A stretch of 64,000 bases of DNA from Boesenbergia rotunda (Eukaryota > Streptophyta > Magnoliopsida > Zingiberales > Zingiberaceae): positions 85,364 through 149,363 of the forward strand of contig JAGFNQ010002305.1 of NCBI GenBank assembly GCA_024364735.1, given 5' to 3'. A program made the translations under genes and the position numbers. Under the pieces are notes generated by a model. The model was given only the letters and a program-made list of their open reading frames with translations. It did not search any database and was not told the origin of the DNA. Positions 32,701 to 46,114 of this stretch are shown here, in pieces; the stretch's first letter is position 1; every line of letters starts with the position of its first letter.

Positions 32701-34106
32701 GTCTTACAGAAACATGTGCTGGGACATTTGTGTCATTACCTAATGATTTTTCGATGGTCGGAACTGTGGGGCCACCTGTGCCAAATGTCGATGTCCGGTT
32801 GGAGTCGGTCTCTGAGATGAACTATGATGCTCTTTCGGAGGTTCCTCGTGGAGAAATATGCATCAAAGGAGATACATTGTTTGTAGGATACTACAAAAGA
32901 GAAGACCTCACAGAAGAAGTTATGATTGATGGATGGTTTCACACAGGTTTGTCTTGGCATCCTTACTGGGTATATGTATCATGTAAATTTTTTGTTTTCA
33001 GTGTTCATTTTCACAAACCAAACAAGGATATGAAATTTTGCAAATCTCATGTTCTTTGTTTTTCAGGTGACATTGGCGAGTGGCAGCCTGATGGGAGTAT
33101 GAAGATCATAGATAGAAAGAAAAATATTTTTAAACTTTCACAGGGAGAATATGTTGCTGTTGAAAATTTGGAGAACATATATGGCCTTGTACCGGATATT
33201 GATTCGGTACGTCTCTTTCCTAGTAGCAACTGGCAAAGAACTATTCTTGCTGTATGTATTGTTACTACATTTTTGCAATTTTGCTTGGAACGTTTAGAAA
33301 CATCCTCAACTTGTATTCTTTTACATGAAATATGTGATCGTTCACATGGTTCAGTCAACATACAAGTAAAACTGTTTCCAAACAAATAAAAAACTGAAGT
33401 AAATCAAATAAAGATTTGTGTTGGATTTACACAAATCCTCATGGTTATTATTTTTCTAGTTGCCATTTGATTAGCTTGCATCTCAGGCACATGAACCTGA
33501 AAATTATGGGATCATAGGGAAAAAATTATGATTGATTCATATTCTCAATAACTCGTTTCAGATATGGATCTACGGAAATAGTTTTGAGTCGGTTCTCGTT
33601 GCTATAGTCAACCCCAATATGCAAGCTCTTGAACAATGGGCTCTAGCGAATGGTATTAGCGGAGATTTTACCGTGCTCTGTCAAAATCAGATGGTAAATG
33701 AATACATTTTGGGCGAGTTAATGAAGATTGGTAAAGAAAAGAAGGTGAGTCGTCCTAACTCTTGCCTTGTCTACCTATTATTTTTTCAGATGCAGTATTT
33801 GATATCACATCTCACACACTCTCGCAGTTGAAAGGCTTTGAGTTTATTAAAGCTGTTCACCTTGATCCAATACCGTTCGATATGGAACGTGACCTACTTA
33901 CCCCAACATACAAAAAGAAGAGGCCACAGCTACTAAAGTATTATAAGGTAACAAGGAAAAAGTTGCGTGAGTAGTCACAATATCATGTGCTATGTTCTCA
34001 AACTCTATGATAAGTCTCACCTATATTTATGTTTTGATCTCAATGCTGATGCAATTTGTTTACTTTTCAGAGTGTCATTGATGACCTATACAAAAGCTTG
34101 AAGTGA
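26781..34106 (+). CDS. LACS4: Long-chain acyl-CoA synthetase (LACS4-like)
   Basis: Nineteen exons are readable: 26781-26941, 27082-27145, 27222-27311, 28606-28662, 28896-28944, 29098-29174, 29641-29680, 29759-29853, 30511-30678, 30772-30882, 30955-31042, 31550-31616, 32082-32157, 32359-32476, 32701-32946, 33067-33206, 33562-33744, 33828-33947, 34071-34106. All use GT-AG borders and join in frame to 661 aa, close to the family's about 660-670. The enzyme activates C16-C18 fatty acids to acyl-CoA (ATP to AMP + PPi) at the ER for glycerolipid, wax and cutin synthesis. The AMP-binding motif YTSGTTGDPKG spans residues 232-242. The acyl-CoA synthetase signature DGWFHTGDIGEW lies at about 497-508, followed by KIIDRKKNIFKLSQGEYVA. 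The N terminus (VEEGREAVDGRPSVGPAYRS) matches the LACS3/4/5 clade. The subclade is sure; LACS4 versus LACS3/5 is not. Intron 11 holds a MITE. Confidence 0.95.
27312..28605 (+). other. Long intron 3 of the LACS gene
   Basis: A 1.3-kb intron. An AT-rich block is followed by two similar units at about 27725-27860 (CATCTCAAAATATTGTGAGG / CATCTCAAAATGCTTTGAGG, each followed by CCTAAA and then CACTTTGCTTTTGC), which look like a relic insertion. No coding capacity was seen. Confidence 0.55.
31110..31425. mobile_element. MITE in LACS intron 11
   Basis: A 316-bp element with long terminal inverted repeats. The left end GGGAGAGTGAATTTGGGAG and an inner TGACGTGGCAGTTATTGTAT are mirrored at the right end (ATACAATAACTGCCACGTCA and CAAATTCACTCTCCC). 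It lies between exons 11 and 12 and does not touch the splice sites. The superfamily is unclear; no clean target duplication could be fixed. Confidence 0.8.
31986..32004. repeat. (GT)n microsatellite in LACS intron 12
   Basis: A short run of TGTGTG dinucleotides within the intron. Confidence 0.85.
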
Positions 34107-34512
34107 ACATAGTGGCTACTGTGCATAACAGTAGCGCAACAAATCATCGTCTCATCGCAGAGATCGTTCAGCTGGAACTTAATGGCTCTGTTGCTTCTGT
34201 TTCACCAGGTGTTTCTGGTAACATGTTCTTGGAGTTATCAGAATTATGTCGATTCCAACGAAGGAATTGCGCTTATACTGATGTACTCTAATTGTGTATC
34301 TATCTCGTTTGCATACTTTCAAAGTCAGACCCATTTTCTCGTTGTCCTCTAGATTCTACTCCAAAAGCTCGAGTCAATTGGGCTCGTTGTTTAGTTGCTT
34401 TATAAAATTTATTTATTTTTAAAATACTCTTCAAAGTTTTGAAATCACTAAGTGCGTTTTAGAGTTTTAACTTTTATCTGTTTTGATTGTTACTATTCGG
34501 AATTAGTTCATT
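34107..34512 (+). other. 3' UTR and flank of the LACS gene
   Basis: AT-rich 3' flank between the LACS stop codon and the start of a gypsy LTR at 34513, about 400 bp away. Confidence 0.6.
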
Positions 34513-35750
34513 TGTTAAATACCGATATTTAAGGGGTTAACAAGGTAAAAATTTGAAAATTAGGGGCCTAGTTGAAATTATCAAAATTTGGAGGGTTTTT
34601 TTTGCAAAAATCTAAAATTATTATAAACTCAAACATTTCCTCCCGAAATCATTTTTCCCCTCTCCTTGGCGTTTCTTTTTCCCCCAACGACGAGTGGTTC
34701 CCCTCTGCGGCCGTCGAAGCCCAATGTTGCACCTTCTTCTTCTCCTTCGCGTGATCTGGCGGCCACCTGGTTGCACCTTACCTCGCGTGGCCGCCGTAGC
34801 CATCTTCTCTTTGCCAAAAATCGCAACCGTGTGGTTTCCTCCTCACGCGAGCGAGGTGATGCCGGGGATCCACCTCAGAGTAACCTCAACGCCTGACTGC
34901 CAACTTCCTCTGCCTCGCGATCACAACATCGCCACCAAATGAGATCGTCGTCCGCTGTTGCTTGCGCCGGCCACCCATCAGGTAAAAGAAACTTTAATTA
35001 GAGCTTGTTTGGGAGATGGTGTGTTGGGATGAGTTGAATCCATTGTTGTTCATGTGATGTATATGTTTTGTTTGGGTTTTGGTTGGTCCTGAGCGTATTA
35101 TCATTTTGTTACAGCTATACTTTTATTTTGTTTTGGCTTTGATCAGTAGTAGGAATCGGTTGGTTAGATTCATATTGTGGGTTGTGTTGTAGTGCTTCCC
35201 TTTGATATACTTGTTGTGTCGTGAGCTCTAGGGAGGCAGTGTTGTGGTATGTTGGTTTTGAATTTCTCTATTTGAAATTTGGGACTTCTGATCAGTGTTG
35301 GAATTTAATGTTGAACTTGATTTTAAGTTGGCATTTCATAGCCGGGAGTTTTTGATATGGGGTTGAATTGTAGAGCATGGAGTTATCCTGTTTTGGGATA
35401 GTTGTCTAGTTATATTTCTTTTGGACCTTAAATGGAATAGTGATCCATTAATGAGTTTATGTTCTGATTTTTGGGATTGTGAGCAGGAGATTGAGGATTA
35501 GATTTGTAGTGAGGTGGTTTTTGGATTTAAATTTGTGTGATTAAACCTAATAACTTAATTTTTCTACATTGGTAAGGGGCTGATCATGAACTAAGGATAG
35601 ATTTAGTTTTGGATCAGTAAATGGATTAGCATGATGGTGGTGCATTATGCTATGTTGGTGAACATTGTCTTGCTAAGTCTGAGAACATGTTAAACTTGTT
35701 ACAGATCATCGTTTATTAATCGTTGTTGGGGTAATAATTAGAGTTACTCT

Positions 35751-37105
35751 TGTTGGTGCAGTTTGCACTAACGGTCAAACTCGGGTTTTGATGTGTGACA
35801 AAGTGGTTAAAGTTAGGGTTGTTAGTGTTTAACCCCTTTACTAAGTGTGCAGGGTTGAAAGACTTAGGACCAGACACCAGGCTGAAGTCCAGGATGGTTG
35901 AGTCCTGGCGGGAAGTCCAGTTGGGTCCGCGGGACCTGACAACTGGCTGAAGACCAAGTTGGTTGAGACTTGGCAGGAAGACCAAGGTGGTTGAGCCTTG
36001 GCAGGAAGTCCTGGTGGGTCAAGAAGTCAAGTAGAGCTGCACAAGGTAAGTGAGGTAAGTCACTGGAGGAGCGAACCAGTGAGGACGCGTTCCCCTTGAG
36101 GGAACATTAGGCGTCGGTTCGACCTAGGGCTCCATTTTGGAGACCCAAAGTCAGAACCAAGACAGCTAAGGCTGTTTTAACTAACTTATTATTTGCTGTT
36201 TTGGACTAACCCTGGATGCAGGACCGAAGGACTGTGTTTCTGCAGCTCAGAGAGCCTCAAAGGAGTGAGGCCGTAGCTGAGCAGGGCGCCCCGGATGTGT
36301 CGGGCGCCCCAGAGTCAACCCAAAGTCAGCAGAGAGGTAAACGCCCCGACAGCAGCGCAATTGGGGGCGCCCCGCGTGTGTCGAGCGCCCCGCATGTCGG
36401 GCGCCCCGCGTGTCTCGGGCGCCCACTGTGCCACGCCACTGAAGGCTGCTGCAGCTCACTCTCGCGAAGCCCTGAAGATGACGCTTTGACCGGTCAACCG
36501 GGCGCCCCGCGCGCGTCGAGCGCCCCGGTCAAAGCTGATCCCGAAGATGAAGAGATCAGCCTTGACCAGAGGGCTCGCCGGATCAAGAGCCACGTGGGGG
36601 GCGCCCCGAGCATGTCGGGCGCCCCCTGCCCTATATAAAGAGGGCCTCGACCCTATTCTTGAACAACACTTCTTCCAACGCCTCAAAGTTCTTCTACGCT
36701 CGCGCATTGCTCCGGAAACGCTTCACTTCGAGCCGACGACGTCCTGCTGCCCCGAAAGAGTTGACCTACTCCGGACGTCGGTAAAAAGAAGAATTTCTTT
36801 TAATACTTTATTGCACTTAATTACTTGAAAGTGTGGGGTTGTCACATTTTCAATTCCTTTGTACTCGCCTACTCTATCGGTGTTTACCGGTAGAGAGTAT
36901 TAGTGGATTGCCCAACGGAAAGGTCCGAGGGACCTGGGCCTTCGAGTAGGAGTCGACGAAGGCTCCGAACGAAGTAAAACTCGTTTGTGTTAGTGTGTTC
37001 GTTTTTCGTTTCTTTCGTTTCCGCTGTGCACGCTTTTTAAAGCACTCTGATTTAAATTTAAAAGTCACGTGATTCACCCCCCCTCTCACGTGCATCGATC
37101 CTACA
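35751..37105 (+). mobile_element. Solo LTR nested in the gypsy 5' LTR
   Basis: A 1355-bp insert starting TGTTGGTGCAG and ending GATCCTACA, flanked by ACTCT at 35746-35750 and 37106-37110. The uninterrupted copy at 43680-43712 confirms the empty site. It contains arrays of GGGCGCCCC at 36270-36625, a TATA box CTATATAAAG at 36631-36640, and the U5-end motif ATTCACCCCCCCTCT at 37072-37086. No internal region is present. Confidence 0.92.
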
Positions 37106-38782
37106 ACTCTTTTATGGTTAATAGCTAATTTAGCTATTTTAATGAATTTTATAAAATGATTAAATTATGTCATTAATACAGTACCTTGATTTGGATTCGA
37201 TTGGTTGATTGTGGAATGTACTCTTAGTTTACGAACTTCTATAATAAAAGTGGGTATTTCTCCTTTGTATTCTTGTAGTTCTTTTATCTTAAATGCATGA
37301 CTTGTTATGTCTGAATATGTCTGTTTGACCTTGTTCTTTGCTGTTGATTATTTAATATCGCCAGTTGATACTTTTCTTGTTTAACCTTCAAGTTTGAACG
37401 AAAATTTTGTATCTGTATAGTCTCTCGTTGCTTTTCTATTCTGTAAAGTACCGCTCGTACGCGAGTACTTAGATGTTCATTAACCACAACTAGGATGGTT
37501 GACATTAGAGACACCCTACCTAATAGTTTAGTTGCATATTCGTTAGTTTCTGATTGGTTTCTGATATTTGTTGTTTATATCGTTGCATCGTTGTTATTCG
37601 ATTGTTTGTGTATTTTGGTATCATGCACCATACCTGCACAATTACATACTGACGACTGTTGGGCTTCCATATGGTTACGCCATCGTTAGTCATCTAGTTG
37701 CTTTGTCACTCAACCACTTGTCGTGGTAGTTGCTAGAGTGCGAACAACTGTCCTGTTACGCCATACTCGACCACGCATGTACAGTGGATGCTAGAGTTGT
37801 AGGCAAGCAGTTGACACCCTCACTATTGTTTCCTAGGGATACTAGAGCTGTTGGTGGCTCCCTCTTTATTCTTGGGGTTTTTGGAGTAGTTGGCTCCCCA
37901 GCATCATGTCCACTCAACCATATATATCAGTGGTATTCGTTGGAGTGCGTACAGTTGTCACAACCCTACCCACTCGGCCACACAGATGTGATGTGTTGGC
38001 GGCTTGACTGACGTTAGGGGTGACACATGTCATTGCATCATATGCATCTATTATATTTATGCATTTTCTTGTATTTGTTGCATTTATATAAGCTATGATT
38101 GCTGCATTTGGTTGACATGCATGTATGTTTGATACTATGTTATCTCGTATGTTTCACGTTGTTTTATACATGCTTAGATGTCCTCTGTTTCCTAGAGACT
38201 ATACATCGTTATTTCTGTTGCTTGTTATATCTTTTGTGATGTCATGCATTTGTCTATTCATATACCCGCAGAGTCCGCCTAGACTCACCACCCTTGCCAC
38301 CTATTTTTGTTTCAGGTAGCAGGTAGATGTGTTACCTGGAGCTAGGAGAGGATCCAGTTGTCAGTCCCATAGTATTGAGTCGGTTTGGAGATTATTTTCT
38401 TTCCGCTTTATCTCCTAGTCTGATATTTGTTTTATTCATTTGGTATCGTCTTGGAAGATTTCAGTTTATCTATTATTTGGGCTGTTAGGCTCGATTAAGA
38501 CTTATGTTGGAGTTTCCTGTGTATTCGGACTTTTCGTTAGCTTTATTTCTGCTAAAAGACATTAACAGTTTTGAAATATTTAAGCTTAGTTTATGTTATA
38601 ATTCTTATTGTTATAAACTACGTGATTGTGCCTTTATATTTCCAGTTATGATGGCTAAGCCATCTTTTATATTGTGCGTGATGTATTATTTGTCCTAACT
38701 TGTCCGCCGTACAGGGGAGATGCTGTCCGATTTTTGAGTAAGCATGTGCCTCTGGGAGCGTAACAATTTTTTGTATCAGAGC

Positions 38783-41397
38783 GAGGTTTTTGCAATATTT
38801 TGGTGTCTGTGGGTTTACGAAGTTGTTTTACGAGGTCTATTTGTATTTTTACGGATTTGTTTATATTGTTGCGGAGTCATTTTCGTTACATGGTTGTGTT
38901 TGGTACTTGGTGTGATGGAACTTCTTTAGGCGACAGGTATTTCCTTTGGTTTCTCATATCCTCTATCTTATTTAGGTATGGTTAGAGATTCTATTATTTA
39001 GTCATGTATATGTGTTGTACCCATCTATTTGGTATTCCTTATTAGTGCTCTCCATGAAAAGATAAAAAACCCCTAATTGGCAAGCATCTACTCTTGCATG
39101 CGAATTGAACTTTACATAGAAGTTTTATCGCACCTAAGATGAAGTAGGTATGACATCTGAGATTAGGATTTTGAATCTGTGATTTGTGAACTATATTTGT
39201 AGTAGTGTTGGTTTTGCAAAAGACAAATCTGACTCCAGGCTGAAGTAGGATGAGAATGATAGGGAACGGTAATATTTATTCTCTTATAGACAATGTTATT
39301 CTCTGTAATTTTGGATATTCATTCTGGAGTACTCTCTTAGTATGGTCAAATTATATATATAAATAGTTTCAACTTGTTTCTAACCGAAGTTGTTTCTCCA
39401 TTGCATTTACAACTCTCCCATGCAAATAATACCTCCACTTGTCACTCATTTGCTCCTCTTCCACACAGACAACACCCTCTTACTCTTATCATTTAGTGAT
39501 GCCAAATCGTGACTACTTAAACACTACAACTAAATAATATCAGATCTTCATACATCACATAATGTACTATTTTCAGTCAAGAACCCATGTTCCCAGTTAC
39601 AACTACCAGTATGTTTTATAGAATTATCTCAGATCATTAGTCCAGCAGCCAACTGATTTAATGTGCAACTAAATTATGTTGTCACAAAACAACCATATTT
39701 GGTGTGAACAAATGAAGTAACAAGAGTACCAGGACAAAGTTAACAAATGATGAGAGAAAAGTTGTGAAGGGTAATTAAGTTGCAACATGTCACGCAGATG
39801 AAAAAAAATGTATAGAAATATTTAGAGGAGGAAATCATAAATAACCAAACTTTGGACAGGAGACTGCAAGAGCTTCACATGTTTGAAACCTATCAAACTT
39901 CACGGAAGTGTCATTGGTATTTTATGGTTAATGTCTGCGTTTGCCTCAATTGCAGTAGATGACATTGACAAGCTTGTGGTGTTGTCCATTAATAACTAAC
40001 TACATATGAATAACATTGACAAGCATTGACAAACTTGCATTTATAGTTTTCCATGAAATAGAAAGCAAGCTCTACTTGTGTGATAATTATATAATTCTTA
40101 GTGCCTAGTGAGTTGGAGTTTCAAAATGTATTTTAGCTGCTGTAAGGTTTGTGACTTAATTTGGTCGAATTTGTATTTTTTGTGAATCATTGTAATATTT
40201 TTATTGTCAAGTATGGAAGAAAATTGTCTTCCATGGCCATCTGAGAATTGGTAGTTACGAGGCCTTTTTGGGGAAAAAAACAGAGAGGAATTGTATAAAA
40301 TGCATGACAAAAGATCTATAAAGGGAGAGTATATTTCATGCTCCTGGCCAGTTGGGGACAAATTGGGATGAGATCTGTTGTTTCCAAAACATTTGATGGC
40401 GAATTGCTACCCAAGAAACCAGTCCAAATGTTTTATGTGCCATTGAATGAAAAAAAATGCTTGATTAATGACTCATCCTTCAATTTTGTTTGCTGGTTAT
40501 AAATGGAAAGAATGAAATGAAGCATCCAACATAATGATAGGATGCATTGCATGGATAACGTGAAAGCACTGTCGTACACGTTCATGCTAAAAGATGAATA
40601 AGTGATTTGCTAAAGGTTGGAAACTAAACAACAACAATTAATTTTGGAAGATTCAATAGTAAAAAGGGACCAATAATTAATTTGTTCATTGTTGTGAGAA
40701 AAAGTCTACCATGCACAAACCCTAGTCCTTCTCTATAGAACCAAACACCACCATCGCAACCATTATCGAGCTGTGTTTGTGTTGACTATTTTGGTTGGCT
40801 ACATGAATCTTTTCCTTATATTTAGCTTTAGGCAAGATTGAAGTGGTGTTTGATTCCTTTAAAATAAAAGTACAATATAAGAGTCAAATGAAGATGCAGA
40901 ATATGCTCGATCCCACTATTCTAACTATAGATCTATGATTGACTTTTGATATGTTTACACTGTCCATTAATTGGAAATTGTGGTCTATGATATCTTTCGA
41001 TATCAATTGACATGAGTGGAACATCTCATTTTACCTATTGTTCGACACATGGAACTCTCCAAGATGAACGACAGCCATTTGAGTACATGCAAGGATGCTG
41101 ACTACGGTGCGGTATTGGTAGGAGGAAGACTAGGCAAAGGGCTTCCATGTGGAACTATGAGCCAACTTCCGGGAGGCAATGGGTTTTGTGTGACTATGAC
41201 ATTCTGCAAGGCGATGACTTTTATGAGATTAGGAGACTTCTGTTCTGTAGGTGAAGGCTTTTATGTGGAGGAGTTGTGTACACATAAAGATTGGACACAC
41301 TTGTGCAAGACTTTAATAACAAGGAAACAACAGAAATCAACAAATATAGTTTGGAAGATTTTATACGTACCTAAGTAGAACAATAGTAATGATTTGA
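38783..41397. other. Unassigned 2.6-kb segment between gypsy primer site and integrase relic
   Basis: In an intact gypsy element this position would hold gag, protease and reverse transcriptase. I recognise none of them. The sequence is AT-rich and lacks long frames; a 120-codon ORF at 41016-41378 shows no recognisable domain. Either a different insertion replaced the coding region, or it is decayed beyond recognition. Confidence 0.45.
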
Positions 41398-42280
41398 TTC
41401 GAAGGATCGTTGATCAAGTAACTAAGTTCGTATATTTACTATTGACTTGCTAGACTGACCCCTTATGATTTCTTTGCAGAGTTTCTAATGGGTCATGTAT
41501 ACAACTACATTTCTGTTTAGACTTTCAGATGGACATACGGAGTGCACCATTCACTAACTGGATGACTTATTTCGAGTGTGCAAGATGGACTTTGAAAATA
41601 GTTGGGAGAATCACTTGCACTTGTTTGGGTTTGCCTACAATAAATCATTCAGCTATCCAGATGGCACCCTTCGAGGCATTGTATAGTAGGGCGTGCAGGA
41701 CACCCACCCTATGGGAGGAGGTTAGGGAATCTCAGTTGTTAAGACCTCAGAGTATTCAGCGTGACGTAGAGTTAATCCGTACTATCAGACGTAGGCTGTT
41801 AGAGGCTTAGGATCGCCAGAAGAGTTATGCCGATTGGAGACGTAGATCCTTGGAGTTCTCGGTGAGCGATCACGTATTCTTACGAGTGTCACCCACAAAA
41901 GGGGTGAAGAGGTTTGATTTTCGAGGTAAGCTAGCTCCGTGCTACATTGGACCGTTTCAAATTCTAGAGCAGATTGGAGCAGTAGCGTATCGTCCGGCAT
42001 TACCACCGTCTTTGGCTGGAGTTCACGATGTGTTTCATATTTTAATGCTGAGGAAATATGTATCGGATCCTGCACATGTTTTATCAGAGGTGTCAATCAC
42101 ACTTCAGCCAGAGGCGACCTATGAGGAGGTACCTATGTGGATTCTGGACCGCAAGGAGTATCAGTTGAGGAACAAGACAATTCGGTTGGTGAAAGTTGGT
42201 TGACAACACCATTTTGATGAGGAACCTACTTGGGAGCTCAAGGATATGATCAGAGCTCGCTATCATCATCTATTTACTTG
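41398..42280 (+). pseudogene. Gypsy integrase and polyprotein C-terminal relic
   Basis: Fragments RRIVDQVTKFVYLL, IQMAPFEALYSRACRTPTLW, then FSVSDHVFLRVSPTKGVKRF, LAPCYIGPFQILEQIG and VHDVFHILMLRKYV match the end of the integrase and the C-terminal region of Ty3-gypsy polyproteins of the Tekay/Del type. It ends FDEEPTWELKDMIRARYHHL. Several stop codons interrupt it (for example after RRRLLEA near 41808 and before QHHFDEEP near 42202). A purine-rich PPT-like tract AAATTTGGGGAC lies at about 42377, just before the 3' LTR. Confidence 0.85.
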
Positions 42281-45200
42281 AGGTGCGTATGATTGAGTTG
42301 CATTCAATATTGATGTTATATATGAGTTGTTGACGCCTGTTGCAGTTGACTAGTACTTGTTGTGGTTTGCTAGCAAAATTTGGGGACTAAATTTTTATTT
42401 GTCGAGGAGAATATTAAATACCAATTTTAAGGGGTTGATAAGGTAAAATTCAAAAATTAGGAGCCTAATTGAAATTATCAAAACTTAGAGGGCCTTTTTG
42501 TAAAAAGCCAAAATCATTATGAACCCTAACATTACCTCCCGAAATCATTTATCCCCTCTCCTCACCATTTCTTTTTCCCTCGACGACGAGCGGTTCCCCT
42601 CTGCGGTCGCCGAAGCCCAACGCCGCACCTTCTCCTTCTCTTTCTCCTTCCTCTTCTCCTTCGCGTGATCCGGTAGCCACCTGGTTGCGCCTTGCCTCGC
42701 GTGGAACCCTAGCCGACGCCACCGCAACCATCTTCTCTTCGCCAAAAATCACAATTGTGCAGTTTCCTCCTCACGCAAGCGAGGTAACGCCGGGGATCCA
42801 CCTCAGAGCAGCCTCAACGCTCGACTGCCAACTTCCTCTGCCTCGCGATCGCAGCATTGCCACCAAACGAGATCGCCGTCCCCTATTGCTTGCGCCAGCC
42901 ACCCATCAGGTAAAAGAAACTTTAATTAGGGCTTGTTTGGGAGATGGTGTGTTGGGATGAGTTGAATCCATTATTGTTCATGTGATGTACATGTTCTGTT
43001 TGGGTTTTGGTTGGTCCTGAGCGTATTATCAATTTGTTACAGCTATAATTTTATTTTGTTTTGGCTTTGATCAGTAGTAGGAATCGGTTGGTAAGATTCA
43101 TATTGTGGGTTGTGTTGTAGTGGTTTCCTTTGATCTACTTGTTGTGTCGTGAGCTGTAGGGAGGCAGTGTTGTGGTATGTTGGTTTTGGATTTCTCTGTT
43201 TGAAATTTGGGACTTCTGATCAGTGTTGGAATTTAATGTTGAACTTGATTTTGAGTTGGCATTCCATGGCCGGGAGTTTTTGATATGGGGTTGAATTGTA
43301 GAGCATGGAGTAATCCTGTAGAGCATGGAGTTATCCTGTTTTGGGATAGTTGTCTAATTATGTTTCTTCTGGACCTTAAAGGGAATAGTGATCCATTAAT
43401 GAATTTATGTTCTGATTTTTGGGATTGTGAGCAGGAGATTGAGGATTAGGTTTGTAGGGAGGTGGTTTTTGGATTTAAATTTATGTGATTAAACCTAATA
43501 ACTTAATTTTTCTACATTGGTAAGGGGCTGATCAAGAACTAAGGATATGTTTAGTTTTGGATCAGTAAATGGATTAGCATGATGATGGTGCATTATGCTA
43601 TGTTGGTGAACATTGTCTTGCTAAGTCTGAGAACATGTAAAACTTGTTACAGATCATTGTTTGTTAATCGTTGTTGGGGTAATAATAGAGTTACTCTTTT
43701 ATGGTTAATAGCTAATTTTGCTATTTTAATTAATTTTATAAAATGGCTAAATTATATCATTGATACAAGACCTTGATTTGGATTCGATTGGTTGATCATG
43801 GAAGGTCCTCTTCGTTTATGAACTTCTATAATAAAGGCGGGTATTTCTCCTTTGTATTCTTATAGTTTTTTATCTAAAATGCATGGCTTGTTATGTCTGA
43901 ATAGGTCTGTTTGACCTTGTTCTTTGCAGTTGATTATTTAATATTACTAGTTGATACCTTTCTTGTTTGACCTTCGAGTTTGAACGAAAATTTATTATCC
44001 GTACAGTCTCTCGTTGATTTTCTATTCTATAAAGTACTGTTCATACGCGAGTACTTAGATGTTCATTAACCACAACAAGGATGGTTGACATTAGAGACAC
44101 CCTACCTAGTAGTTTAGTTACATATTCGTTGGTTTCTGGTTGATTTCTGATATTTATTGTTTATATCGTTGCATCGTTGTTATTTGGTTGTTTTTGCATT
44201 TTAGTATCATGCACCATACCTGCACCGTTGCATACTGACGACTGTTGGGCTTCCATATGGTTAAGCCGTCGTCAGTCATCTAGTTGCTTTGTCACTTAAC
44301 CACTTATCGTGGTAGTTGTTAGCGTGCGAGCAACTGTCCTATTACGCCACACTCGACCACTTATGTACGGTGGATGTTGGAGTTGTAGGCAAGCAGTTGA
44401 CACCCTCACGTTGTTTCCGAGGGATACTAGAGTTGTTGGTGGCTCCCCCTTTATTTTCGGGGTTTTTGGAGTAGTTGACTCCCCAGCATCCTGTCCACTT
44501 AACCATATATATTAGTGGTATTCGTTGGAGTGGGTACAGTTGTCACAGCCCTACCCACTCGGTCACAAGATGTGATGTGTTGGTGGCTTGACTGGCGTCA
44601 GTGGTGGCACATATCATTGCATCATATACATCTATTCCATTTATGCATTTTCTTGTGTTTGTTGCATTTATATGAGATATGATTGTTGCATTTGGTTGAC
44701 ATGCATGTATGCTTGATACTATGTTATTTCGTTATGTTTCACATTGTTTTATACATGCTTAGATGTCCTTTGTTTCCTAGAGACTATACATCGTTGTTTC
44801 TGTTGTTTGTTATATCTTTTGTGATGTCATGCATTTGTCTATTCATATACCTGCAGTGTCCGCCTGGACTCACCACCCTTGCCACCTATTTTTGTTTCAG
44901 GTAGCAGGTAGATGCGTTACCTGAAGCTAGGAGAGGATCCAGTTGCTAGCCCCACAGTATTGAGTCGGTTTGGAGATTATTTTCTTTCCGCTTTATCTCC
45001 TAGTCTGAAATTTGTTTTATTCATTTGGAATCATCTTGGAAGATTTCAGTTTATCTATTATTTGGGATGTTAGGCTCAATTAAGACTTATGTTAGAGTTT
45101 CCTTTGTATTTGGACTTTCTGTTAGCTTTATTTCTGCTAAAAGACATTAACGATTTTGAAATGTTTAAGCTTAGTTTATGTTTATCATTCTTATTGTTAT

Positions 45201-45355
45201 AAACTGCATGGTTGTGCTTTTATATTTCCAGTTATGATGGCTAAGCCATCTTTTATGTTGTGAGTGATGTATTATTTGTCCCAACTTTTCCGTCGTACAT
45301 GAGAGATATTGCCTGATTTTCGAGTAAGTATGTGCCTTGGGGGCTTGACACCATT

Positions 45356-46109
45356 AATTTAATTTTTTTCTCTAAATTTATTTAGATTCGTTTTTAATAT
45401 TATGTTTAGTCTCCAAAATTTTCTAATTTATATTGATGTTATTTTAGGGTTTTGTTTATTTCTATTTATTTATTACTAGGATTTACACGCATGCGAGACA
45501 AATCTATCATCTGACACTAACTCAGCTAGCCACATCCCTTAGGGCAATAATATTATCCCCTTACAATAAGAGGTGATCATCCCCGTTTCGGATACATTCA
45601 AGACTATCTCATGCTATCGGGAAGGGATTTAGTGTAGCAACCTTTTGTATGGGAGGTTAGATATCCGATGAAATATTTTTGTATTCGCAAAAATTTACCA
45701 TAAATACTATTACAGTAAATACTCATGAAAATACCAATTGGGTCCATCTGTGGAGGACAATAATATTTCCATCTATTGTCGTAGTAAAAGATGATTATAC
45801 ACATTCTAAACGTCCTTTATCGTTTGTCTTTAGATTATATAAAGGGTGAAAAGATTAGTATTTTCATCCAAGATAGCAAAAGGTGATGACGTTCATCCCT
45901 AGATTATGTGAAGGAAGGTAAATCACGGATGACTATTAGCCCAAACAGTAATCATTGTATGGAGAGGATAGAAATTTGACTATTAATCAGCAATTGACTC
46001 TCAAAACTCATGATGATAATATCTCATGTATTAACTATCTTTCGAGTAGACTACGGTATTTTTTGTTGGATATTGTGTCTTAAAAGACCAAATATAGTTT
46101 TGCAAGGAA
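45356..46109. other. Spacer between retrotransposons
   Basis: AT-rich, no gene or repeat boundary recognised. Confidence 0.45.
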
Positions 46110-46114
46110 AAATC

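Larger units (their letters stand above)
34513..45350 (+). mobile_element. Ty3-gypsy (chromovirus-like) LTR retrotransposon, interior largely replaced
   Basis: The 5' LTR is 34513-38765 (starts TGTTAAATACC, ends GCGTAACA, interrupted by a solo LTR) and the 3' LTR is 42412-45350 (ends GGCTTGACA). Both are about 2.9 kb without the insert and clearly homologous throughout. A primer-binding site TTGTATCAGAGC (one change from the initiator-Met tRNA complement) lies at 38771-38782. Flanks TCATT (34508-34512) and CCATT (45351-45355) differ at one of five positions and are the probable target duplication. Between the LTRs, only a degraded integrase and the polyprotein C terminus remain. Confidence 0.85.

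Noticed and set aside
41016..41378. 120-codon ORF as a captured host gene
   Set aside because: No recognisable motif, no splice or promoter context, and length is compatible with chance.
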